Assembly (NCBI GenBank): GCA_020832965.1
Contig: JAJHRM010000011.1
Location: 1-29,667 of the forward strand
DNA length: 29,667 nucleotides
Direction of reading: 5' to 3'
Origin: Thermofilum sp.
GTDB taxonomy: Archaea; Thermoproteota; Thermoprotei; Thermofilales; Thermofilaceae
Positions 22,665-29,667 of this stretch are shown in pieces. Below the pieces are notes generated by a model. The model saw only the letters and a program-made list of their open reading frames with translations. It made no database searches and was not told the origin of the DNA. How positions within the stretch are numbered: the first letter of the stretch is position 1; the number at the start of each line of letters is the position of its first letter. The translations under genes and the position numbers were made by a program.

Positions 22665-25400
22665 ATGATGAGAGAGGAATTCATCGACTTACCGTTCTTC
22701 AGGGAAAATGGATGGTTGAAGAAGACTTGCCCCCTGTGCGGGAGGTTATTTTGGACGCTTGACCCAGACAGGAAGGTATGTGGTGATCAGCCATGCGAAG
22801 AATATGGTTTCATAGGGGGAAGCGTAGGCATAAAGCCTGGAACGGTTTCAGAGGTGCGCAGCAGGTTTGTTAACTTCTTCGCAAGCAAAAACCACGCACA
22901 CGTAAGGAGGTACCCGGTCGTTGCGAGATGGAGGGAAGATGTTTTCCTCGTGGGCGCCTCGATATACAACTTTCAACCGTGGGTCACAGAGGGTCTAGTG
23001 CCCCCTCCAGCCAACCCCTTGGTGATCTCCCAGCCGAGCATCAGGCTCACAGACCTCGACAACGTGGGGAGGACTGGGCGCCACTTGACAGGCTTCGAGA
23101 TGATGGCACACCACGCATTCAATATTGGAGACCAGCACGTCTACTGGGCTGACGAGACAGTCGCGTACGCCTTCGAGTTCTTCACGAAAGTTTTAGGGGT
23201 GAAGCCTGAGGAAGTAATCTTCATATTCGATGTCTGGAGTGGTGGGGGCAACGCAGGAGAAGACTACGAGGTGATTATCAGAGGTCTAGAGGTTGCAACC
23301 CTAGTCTTCATGCACTACAAGACGCTCAACGACAGAGAATTCATACCTATGCCCAACAGGATAGTGGACACGGGCTACGGGCTTGAGAGGATCTTCTGGC
23401 TCTTAACGGGAAACTACAACGTCTACGAAGCTGTCTTCCCCGGGATCATAGAAAAACTCAGGGAGACAGCTGGGGTGGCGAAGCCCCCCGAGGATCTTCT
23501 CCACGCGCTTGCCACCAAGAGTGGAAGGCTAGACTACAAGAAACCCCTGGAAGCCCGCAAAACCCTGGGGCAAGTAGCATCAGAGATCGGCATGCCGGTC
23601 GAGGACCTGCTCAGGACCCTACAGCCACACGAAGCAATCTACGCCTTGGCTGACCACACGAGGACACTTACGTGGATGATCGGCGACGGAGTCGTTCCGT
23701 CAAACAGCGGCGCGGGCTACCTGGCCAGACTTCTCATAAGGCGCTGCCTAAGGCTTCTAAAGGCGCTGCAGGTAGAGCTACCACTCAGTGAAATCATCTC
23801 TTGGCAAATAAAGTACTGGAGAGACGACTTCCCGGAGTACGAGGAAGTAGAAGACGAGATCAGAGACATAATCGACTACGAGGAAGAGAGGTTTACAGAG
23901 ACTCTAAGGAGAGGTGAGAAAGTGGTAAGCGATATACTCGAGGCACTAAAGCAGCAAGGCTCGAAGGTAGTGCCAGCTGAGGAAGCGCTAGAGCTCTACG
24001 AGTCACACGGAATCCCGCCAGAACTCCTCAAGGAAAGAGCTGAGGCTGAAGGCCTAGAAGTGGACATCACAGGCTTCTACAGCAAGCTCGCAGAGCTCAA
24101 AAGCAAGATCGTGGCTGAGGAGAAGAGAGCAGTACAGCTACCCATCGACCCAAGCCTAGCCTCAAAGCTCACCCCAACGAGGATGCTCTACTACGAAGAC
24201 GAGAAGCTAGCAGCCTTCGAAGCGAAAGTCCTCGACATAATAAGCGGAAAATACCTGGTCCTCGACCAAACGGCATTCTACCCGGAGGGAGGCGGACAGC
24301 TACCAGACACAGGAACCATCTACCACACTAAAGGGGAATGCAGAGTCAAAGGAGCATACAAGGTGGGGAACGTGATCCTACATGAATGCGAGGGGCCGCT
24401 GCCAGAAATAGGAGAAAGAGTCAGGGGAACAATCGACCTCGAGCACAGAATGAGCCTCATGCGCCACCACACAGCCACGCACATCATTCTAGGCTCACTG
24501 CGACACGTCCTCGGCAAGCACGTTTGGCAAGCAGGAGCCCAGAAAACACCCGAATACGCCCGGTTCGATTTCACCCACCACAAGCCAATCACACCAGAGG
24601 AAGCCAGGCGAATCGAGCTACTGGCAAACCAGGTAGTGATGGAGGACAGACCAGTAAAGAAATACCTCATGAACAGGACGCAGGCAGAGCAAAGATTCGG
24701 CTTCACCCTCTACCAGGGAGGGGCAGTACCACAGACAACCCTCAGAATAGTCGAAATACCCGGGTGGGACGCGGAGGCGTGCGGCGGGACGCACTGCGAC
24801 AGGACGGGAGAGGTCGGGCTAATAAAGATCCTAGGCTTCGAAAAAATACAGGACGGAGTCGTAAGAGTAATCTTCAAAGCGGGCAAGCCAGCCATACAGC
24901 ACGTACAAGAAGCCGCCGAGAAGCTTAGGGAAGTTCAGGAAACGCTCCAGGCAAGATACGAAGAAGTAGGTGCGAAGGCGAAGCAGCTCGTCAAACGCGT
25001 CGAAGAGCTGGAAAGAGAGCTCAAAAGGCTGAGGGAAGAGCTCCTCAAGGGGAAACCACAGCTCACACCAATCGCAACAGTAAGCGGCATCAACATCTAC
25101 ACCTTCCACTCAGACGACTACAACCCGAGAGAGGCGGCGACAACACTAGCCAAAAACCAGGCAAAAAGCATAGTACTAGCATACAACTCCCGAGGAAACT
25201 TCGCCCTAAAAGTAACAAACGACCTCCTAGACAGGCTAGACGCCAGGAAAATCGGGCAAATCCTCAGCCAAACCTTGAGAGGCAAGGGCGGAGGAGTAAA
25301 CGACCTATACCAGGGACACATACAAGACACACGAAGCATCAACAATGCACTAATCGAGGCTGTCAAAAGGTCCCTCCAACCCTCAGCCAGCAACGATTAG
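22665..25400 (+). CDS. alaS: Alanyl-tRNA synthetase
   Basis: The 911-aa enzyme attaches alanine to tRNA-Ala. It has the archaeal N-terminal Cys cluster (CPLCG, CGDQPC; residues ~16-45), class II catalytic motifs (TGRHLTGFEMMAHHAFN; VDTGYGLERIFWLLTG), the editing domain with RHHTATHII near 600 and CGGTHCDRTGEVG near 706, a coiled coil around 770-810, and a C-terminal DHHA1 domain with GGGVNDLYQGHI. The length is normal for archaea. ATG 22665 is preferred over GTG 22656. Its stop lies inside the first copy of a 12-bp direct repeat. Confidence 0.97.
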   Translation: MMREEFIDLPFFRENGWLKKTCPLCGRLFWTLDPDRKVCGDQPCEEYGFIGGSVGIKPGTVSEVRSRFVNFFASKNHAHVRRYPVVARWREDVFLVGASIYNFQPWVTEGLVPPPANPLVISQPSIRLTDLDNVGRTGRHLTGFEMMAHHAFNIGDQHVYWADETVAYAFEFFTKVLGVKPEEVIFIFDVWSGGGNAGEDYEVIIRGLEVATLVFMHYKTLNDREFIPMPNRIVDTGYGLERIFWLLTGNYNVYEAVFPGIIEKLRETAGVAKPPEDLLHALATKSGRLDYKKPLEARKTLGQVASEIGMPVEDLLRTLQPHEAIYALADHTRTLTWMIGDGVVPSNSGAGYLARLLIRRCLRLLKALQVELPLSEIISWQIKYWRDDFPEYEEVEDEIRDIIDYEEERFTETLRRGEKVVSDILEALKQQGSKVVPAEEALELYESHGIPPELLKERAEAEGLEVDITGFYSKLAELKSKIVAEEKRAVQLPIDPSLASKLTPTRMLYYEDEKLAAFEAKVLDIISGKYLVLDQTAFYPEGGGQLPDTGTIYHTKGECRVKGAYKVGNVILHECEGPLPEIGERVRGTIDLEHRMSLMRHHTATHIILGSLRHVLGKHVWQAGAQKTPEYARFDFTHHKPITPEEARRIELLANQVVMEDRPVKKYLMNRTQAEQRFGFTLYQGGAVPQTTLRIVEIPGWDAEACGGTHCDRTGEVGLIKILGFEKIQDGVVRVIFKAGKPAIQHVQEAAEKLREVQETLQARYEEVGAKAKQLVKRVEELERELKRLREELLKGKPQLTPIATVSGINIYTFHSDDYNPREAATTLAKNQAKSIVLAYNSRGNFALKVTNDLLDRLDARKIGQILSQTLRGKGGGVNDLYQGHIQDTRSINNALIEAVKRSLQPSASND

Positions 25401-25424
25401 CGCGCGGCGCGTCAGCAACGATTA
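25388..25424. repeat. 12-bp direct repeat around a GCGCGC block
   Basis: CAGCAACGATTA occurs at 25388-25399, including the alaS stop codon, and again at 25413-25424. Between them lies a short G+C-only palindrome-like block (GCGCGCGGCGCGT). The arrangement looks like a small insertion or duplication. Confidence 0.7.
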
Positions 25425-25430
25425 AATAAT
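25420..25430 (+). promoter_or_regulatory. TATA-like box of the NAC gene
   Basis: CGATTAAATAATG lies about 20-25 nt before ATG 25448, partly made of the second direct-repeat copy. Confidence 0.45.
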
Positions 25431-25447
25431 GCCCGCTGTAATCAGAA

Positions 25448-25810
25448 ATGGGGCTCAAAATGCTCAGGCTGAACAGGGAGCAGAGAAGACTCCTCGAACG
25501 CATGGGCTTCTCCCTCAAGCCCCTAGAAGGAGTCCAAGAAGTCCAGCTCAAGACGCCAGGCAGAACGATAGTGATCAGGTCTCCAGAAGTTCAAGTAATC
25601 GAGATGAAGGGGGGAGCAAGAGTCTACTACATCTCCGGGCAGGAGGAAGAAATACCATCAACCCCGCAACAAGCACCAGAAATACCGCAGGAAGACGTAG
25701 AGCTTGTAGCCCTACGCACAGGCGCAACCCCGGAGGAAGCAAGAAAAGCCCTAATGCAGACAGGAGGAGATATCGCAAAAGCGATCCTACTCCTCTCCCA
25801 GAGAAAGTAG
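25448..25810 (+). CDS. nac: Nascent polypeptide-associated complex protein
   Basis: The 120-aa protein has the two NAC parts: the NAC beta-barrel dimer domain (VQEVQLKTPGRTIVIRSPEV, then VQVIEMKGGARVYYISG) and a C-terminal UBA helix bundle (DVELVALRTGATPEEARKAL, GGDIAKAILLL). Archaeal NAC forms homodimers at the ribosome exit tunnel, near L23, and shields new chains. It follows alaS and has its own TATA-like box. The linker is Pro/Glu-rich. Confidence 0.93.
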   Translation: MGLKMLRLNREQRRLLERMGFSLKPLEGVQEVQLKTPGRTIVIRSPEVQVIEMKGGARVYYISGQEEEIPSTPQQAPEIPQEDVELVALRTGATPEEARKALMQTGGDIAKAILLLSQRK

Positions 25811-25945
25811 CCTAAAAACCCGTATAGCGCGCTACAAAAATTCCCTCAGTCAAGCGCGTACGCCATCTTGGCGAGCTGCCTTGATTTAAAGGCTTCTTTG
25901 CGTGAAGCATAGTAATTTTTTTGTCATTCTCCGAAAATCTGACTT

Positions 25946-26536
25946 GTGCTGACTAGGATTAAGCAGAGCTTAGAGAAGCTCATTGAGCCGATGGGCAACA
26001 TGTTTATTAAGCTAGGGTTTAAGCCAAACCACATCACAGCTCTAGGCTTTCTACTTGGTTTTGCCGCCTTGGTCTCTCTGAGCGCTACTGGGTCGCTCAT
26101 TACTTTCCTGGCTGTCTTCACCTTAGCGTCCATTATGGACGTTGTCGATGGGTACGTAGCCAGGAGAACGGGTCGCATAACGAGCTTCGGCGCTTTCCTC
26201 GACTCTACCCTCGATAGAGCTATGGACGCGCTGACCGTTATACCCCTCTACATAGTGGGGCTGGTTAATACGTATGAGGTGTTTCTGCTGGTTATAGGCG
26301 AGTTCCTGGTTAGCTATGCTAGGGCTCGTGGAGAGTCGCTAGGCGTAGAGATGGCAGGTGTAGGGGTAGCTGAGAGGGCTGAGAGGCTGATAGTGAAGTT
26401 CATCATCTACTTCTTAGTTCTGCTTTCCTGCAGCTACATTGCATACATCTCCTACTGGATCCTAGTGGTCCTCACGTACCTTACTGTTCTCCAAAGAATG
26501 CTTCACGCCTACCACGTGCTGGGGGAAAAGCACTAA
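25946..26536 (+). CDS. CDP-alcohol phosphatidyltransferase (archaetidylinositol-phosphate-synthase-like)
   Basis: The 196-aa membrane protein carries the family signature D-x2-D-G-x2-A-R-x8-G-x3-D-x3-D (DVVDGYVARRTGRITSFGAF, then LDSTLDRAMD) after the first membrane helices, and about five or six hydrophobic segments. Such enzymes move an archaetidyl group from CDP-archaeol to an alcohol, giving polar membrane lipids; the acceptor here may be inositol phosphate but the sequence does not decide. The start is GTG 25946. RtcA follows after 34 bp. Confidence 0.88.
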   Translation: MLTRIKQSLEKLIEPMGNMFIKLGFKPNHITALGFLLGFAALVSLSATGSLITFLAVFTLASIMDVVDGYVARRTGRITSFGAFLDSTLDRAMDALTVIPLYIVGLVNTYEVFLLVIGEFLVSYARARGESLGVEMAGVGVAERAERLIVKFIIYFLVLLSCSYIAYISYWILVVLTYLTVLQRMLHAYHVLGEKH

Positions 26537-26570
26537 AAGCTTATCATACTGAAGCTTTACTTGTGGTGCT

Positions 26571-27620
26571 ATGATTGAGGTTGATGGGTCTTTCGGTGAG
26601 GGGGGCGGTCAGCTACTCAGGTACAGTGTAGCTCTAGCAGCGCTGACGGGCACGCCCCTGAGGGTCTACAATATCAGGGCTAAGAGGGATCCTCCAGGCC
26701 TCAGACCGCAGCACTTGACAGCGCTAAAATTCATTTCAGAGCTCGTCTCCGGGGAAGTTGAAGGTCTGAGAGTTGGCTCTACGGAGATACTTTTCAAGCC
26801 CGGGTTGAGGGCTCCGAGACCTGGGCAATACAACGTCGACATAGGCACTGCTGGAAGCATCACGCTAGTACTACAGGCCGCGCTACCCGTGCTCCTCTAC
26901 TCTCCTGGAAAGGTGTCGCTGAGGATAACTGGTGGAACATCTGTGAGGTGGAGCCCGCCATACAGGTACTTCGAGAAAGTCCTCCTAACGCTTATTTCGA
27001 GGTTTGGCGCACAAGTAACAACAAAGCTTTTACGGGAGGGCTTTTACCCGGAGGGTGGGGGGATAGTCCAAGTAGAAGCACTGCCGAGCTACCCACTACG
27101 GCCGGTAATCATCGCAAAGCCCTCAAGCCCAGACATGGTTCAAGGAGTATCATACGTTGGAAACCTGCCCTGCCACATCGCCGAGAGACAGGAGGCATCC
27201 GCCAGAAAGCGTCTAGAATCCGAAGGTCTCAAGGTCGGGGAGATAGAGGTAGTGTGCAGCCAGCCAGCAATTGGCCGAGGCTCAGGAGTAGTCCTGTGGA
27301 CGAGGATGGGCGAAGGCATAATCGGGTCAGACTCCCTCGGAGAAAAAGGTAAGCCAGCGGAAGAGGTCGGGAGGGAGGCAGCAGAAAAACTGGTGAAAAC
27401 CATAAGGAGGGGATCACCGATCGATCCGCACGCCGCAGACAACCTAGTCGTGTACATGTCCCTAGCGCGGGGAGAGTCGGCAATACTCGTTTCCGAGTTG
27501 ACTCTGCACACCGAGACAGCACTTGAACTATGCAGGCGAATACTGGGAATCAACTACACTACGCTGGAAACCGCTAACGGCGTGTTGATCAAGCTAAAAG
27601 GAATAGGGCTCTCGCCGTAG
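26571..27620 (+). CDS. rtcA: RNA 3'-terminal phosphate cyclase
   Basis: The 349-aa protein begins with the RtcA signature (IEVDGSFGEGGGQLLRYSVA), then RAKRDPPGLRPQHLTALKFI, the glycine motif ITGGTSVRWSPP, GFYPEGGGIVQVE and the C-terminal SELTLHTETALELC with the catalytic His. It turns RNA 3'-phosphates into 2',3'-cyclic phosphates using ATP, via a covalent His-AMP. ATG 26571 is the start. It probably shares a transcript with the phosphatidyltransferase gene upstream. Confidence 0.93.
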   Translation: MIEVDGSFGEGGGQLLRYSVALAALTGTPLRVYNIRAKRDPPGLRPQHLTALKFISELVSGEVEGLRVGSTEILFKPGLRAPRPGQYNVDIGTAGSITLVLQAALPVLLYSPGKVSLRITGGTSVRWSPPYRYFEKVLLTLISRFGAQVTTKLLREGFYPEGGGIVQVEALPSYPLRPVIIAKPSSPDMVQGVSYVGNLPCHIAERQEASARKRLESEGLKVGEIEVVCSQPAIGRGSGVVLWTRMGEGIIGSDSLGEKGKPAEEVGREAAEKLVKTIRRGSPIDPHAADNLVVYMSLARGESAILVSELTLHTETALELCRRILGINYTTLETANGVLIKLKGIGLSP

Positions 27621-27679
27621 CGCTTACGCGCCAACATATATGGCATGCCTCTACTCAGCGCGCGCCTCTACTCAACGTT

Positions 27680-28486
27680 TTAGTGCGTGTTAGTCGCAGA
27701 GATGAACTTTACTCCTACTCGCATGCCTGGCCTCAGCTTGAGTTTTTTGGCGGCACTGCCCTGGTTCACAGCGATTTCCAGGTAACCGCAGCTGTCAATA
27801 TAGGCGACTAGGTTTCCTGCGGAGACCTCTCCAAAGGTTTTCCGGAAGGGTATCCTGACCTCCCCCTCGCCCATGTCTAGTACGAGTTCGCTCGGCGCCC
27901 CGAGCGATGCCAAGAGGCCCTCCTTGATGTTCAACGCAACATTCCCAAACTTGTCTACGTGAAGTACCTCGGCGAGGAACTTGTCATCTTCAACGAGCGG
28001 CTCCGGCAATGCTCCTTCGACTGGATCCGCGTACTCTTCGCCAATCTCTTCTACTTTGCCGCGGCATGCAAGAAATGCCGCAACCGGGGCGAAGATGTCC
28101 CTGCCATGAAACGTGTAGGAGGTCTTCCTTGGGCCGCCTGGGACCCTAACTATTTCCCACGCTCTATAAGGCTTAGGCACTACGCATGTTAGCAAACCAT
28201 TGTCCGGGCCGACGAAGAAGTAGCCCCCACTTTCGATTACTATTGGCTTCCTGGAGGTTCCAACGCCCGGGTCTACAACCGCCAGGAAAACCGTGCCAGG
28301 TGGGAAGTCTCTGTAGCAGCATGAAAGTACGTAGCATGCCTCCCCAACACCCCAGGAGGAGATCACATGAGTTATATCTACCACTTCAGCCTCCGGACAC
28401 ATGCTGTAAATCACGCCCTTGACCGCCGCCACATAGTAGTCTGCCATCCCAAAGTCGCTTAGAAACCCAATTAGCGCGCGCGCCAT
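27680..28486 (-). CDS. S-adenosylmethionine hydroxide adenosyltransferase (DUF62)
   Basis: The 268-aa protein shows the family blocks in order: GFLSDFGMADYYVAAVKGVI, VDITHVISSWGV, VFLAVVDPGVGTSRKPIVIE, FVGPDNGLLT, TFHGRDIFAPVAAFLA, and in the C-terminal domain HVDKFGNVALNIKEG. These enzymes split SAM with water to adenosine and methionine; SAM-halogenases are relatives. The only plausible start, ATG 28486, lies inside the conserved end of TnpB element copy 3, 23 bp after the TnpB stop and on the same strand. The first residues M-A-R-A come from that element, so expression may depend on the TnpB transcript. Confidence 0.92.
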   Translation of the reverse strand: MARALIGFLSDFGMADYYVAAVKGVIYSMCPEAEVVDITHVISSWGVGEACYVLSCCYRDFPPGTVFLAVVDPGVGTSRKPIVIESGGYFFVGPDNGLLTCVVPKPYRAWEIVRVPGGPRKTSYTFHGRDIFAPVAAFLACRGKVEEIGEEYADPVEGALPEPLVEDDKFLAEVLHVDKFGNVALNIKEGLLASLGAPSELVLDMGEGEVRIPFRKTFGEVSAGNLVAYIDSCGYLEIAVNQGSAAKKLKLRPGMRVGVKFISATNTH

Positions 28487-28565
28487 CTGTTACCCCGCCA
28501 TTAGTGCAGGGTTATGGGTTTATGGGCTTTACTCCGGAGGGTGTGGCTAGGAAGCTGAGCACCCT
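28472..28565 (-). ncRNA. Conserved 3' end of TnpB element copy 3, probable omega-RNA scaffold
   Basis: This is the counterpart of 17865-17955, with the AGGGTG/CACCCT stem at 28538-28565 and the boundary TAGCGCGC at 28472. If a guide follows the boundary, it is read from 28471 downward, inside the DUF62 gene. Confidence 0.55.
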
Positions 28566-29667
28566 GATTCGTCTCGGTAGCTCCGCCCCGATTCCCAGCG
28601 CTTTTAGCCCGCGCGCCGCTATGTTCAAGCTGCCGTTGACATCTGCGTGCAGAGAGTGCCCGTGGGGGCAGTGGACGAGCCCCCTCGGACCCCTCTGAAC
28701 CTCCACCTTGTGGTAGGCACAGGTTTTCGATGTGCTGTCCTCGCTGACGGCGAAGGCTGGGATGCCTGCATTCTCGAAGGTTGTTGCGAGCCTCAGCAAT
28801 AGCTTGCGCTGACCCCACATGTTCACGTTGCCTTTCCCAGGCTTCTCCTGAGATATGCCCCAAGGGTACCCTATGAAGACGATGCCAACGTTCCTCTTGA
28901 GAGCCTCCCTCCTCAGGTGCGCCGCAGTGTTCGCGAATGCCTGGTCGCGGCGCTTTTTCCTCTCGTCGAAGAGGCGCCTGCGCTCCTCTTGCAGCGCGGA
29001 TCTCCTCGCCTCCTCCATCCCCGGGTCTGACAGCGCCCTGTCCACCACAGCTATCCTGCGCTCGAAGTAGAAGTAGTCAGATTTTAGGACGCCACCCTTG
29101 TAGAGCAGCGCCGTGCCATCACTTGCAACGGCAGCGACCAGCACCTCCCTACCCAAGTCGATGCCCATGAAGCTTCCTCCACAGCGCTTCCTCTCAAGCA
29201 CAACCTCCACGCTGACGTGTGCGTACCAGCGCCTCTTCATCACATCGTATGTGATTATCAGGCGGCCCTGCTTAGCCCCAGGCATTGTAAGCCACCTCAG
29301 CTTCCCCCTGAAGGGTATGCTTGCGTTCCAGTAGCCTAGGTGCAGCATCCTCCCCTCCAGGTTGATGCGATAGTTGTCGAAGCGAACTATTATTATTGGT
29401 GTGCGCTGCCCTTCACGCTTCCTGTAGCCAGGAGGCCTCGGATGCATCCAAGGCGGTAGCCTACCCTTCCTCGCCGCTTTTAATAGCTCGAGGAAGCTCT
29501 TCCACTGCTCCCCTATCAGCCGGCAAGCCTCGTGGAAGTTCACACTGCCCAGCAACCTGTAGATGTCTGCGTAATCTGTCTTGCGCCGTTTCCAAGCGCT
29601 CCTCCAGCTGTAGTCGATCCTCCCCCGCGCTGAAGAACAGCTGCCTGCGCCTGAAGTTCTCCATGTT
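28512..29667 (-). pseudogene. tnpB: TnpB-family protein (copy 3), frameshifted, runs off window edge
   Basis: From the window edge the frame INMENFRRRQLFFSAG matches copy 2, but one extra base in a C5 run (29622-29626; G5 on the coding strand) shifts it. Removing one base restores RIDYSWRSAWKRRKTDYADI and the rest of the protein to the stop at 28512. The RuvC region again has GIDLGRE, FIGYPW (Gly for Glu), VSEDSTS with the alternative Glu, CAYH...HCPHGH and HADVNGSLNI. A homopolymer indel could be a sequencing error or true decay. It is immediately followed by the DUF62 gene. Confidence 0.85.
29025..29200. repeat. 176-bp tract identical to 18415-18590
   Basis: The partner of the identical tract in TnpB copy 2, spaced exactly 10,610 bp away. 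It covers the RuvC-I coding region. Confidence 0.85.

Noticed and set aside
24386..24928. A 180-codon frame inside alaS
   Set aside because: It overlaps the conserved editing domain and has the skewed composition of a shadow frame.
1..29667. CRISPR arrays, tRNA or rRNA genes
   Set aside because: No regularly spaced repeats and no tRNA or rRNA signatures were found on either strand by reading.

Overview
The window looks like chromosomal DNA of a hyperthermophilic crenarchaeon, most like the Thermoproteales and possibly a Thermofilum relative. The reasons are archaeal-type ribosomal proteins (S4e, L19e, L32e, L10/P0), A/T-rich TATA boxes 25-30 nt before starts, frequent GTG and TTG starts, archaeal alanyl-tRNA synthetase and NAC, and TnpB-only insertion elements. 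The genus is an inference; the archaeal assignment is not in doubt.

Layout. 1-327: N-terminal part of a TnpB gene (minus), cut by the window edge. 443-2796: DUF99 protein, MtnA and a hypothetical. 2872-5126: L24, S4e, L5, S14, S8. 5120-8640: a foreign block where L6 would normally lie. It holds, all on the minus strand, a 523-aa protein, a G+C-rich island full of perfect inverted repeats, an alba fragment, a broken brxL (BREX Lon-like) and a small beta-rich protein. 8701-13459: L32e, L19e, L18, S5, L30, L15, SecY. 13560-14824: a winged-helix protein, a possible 28-codon gene and a SPOUT methyltransferase. 14979-17809: L3, L4, L23, L2. 17865-19530: a TnpB element. 19563-22525: a small hypothetical (minus), then S19, L11, L1, L10. 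22665-27620: AlaRS, NAC, CDP-alcohol phosphatidyltransferase, RtcA. 27680-29667 (minus): SAM hydroxide adenosyltransferase and a third TnpB.

The normally continuous archaeal ribosomal cluster has been cut and rejoined. The spc half (L24 to SecY) lies before the S10 half (L3 to S19). L22, S3, L29, S17, L14, L6 and L12 are absent from their usual places, and S19 runs straight into L11-L1-L10. Several breaks coincide with TnpB elements or the foreign block, and genes after breaks have their own promoters, so the operon works as several shorter transcription units.

The most notable signals are: S14 and L18 both appear to start at ACG behind a GGGGGTG Shine-Dalgarno; the TnpB paralogues lack the usual RuvC-II glutamate but carry a glutamate 43 residues downstream; the SAM hydroxide adenosyltransferase takes its start codon from the conserved end of a TnpB element; and the decayed brxL/alba remnant and the structured G+C-rich island sit inside the ribosomal operon.
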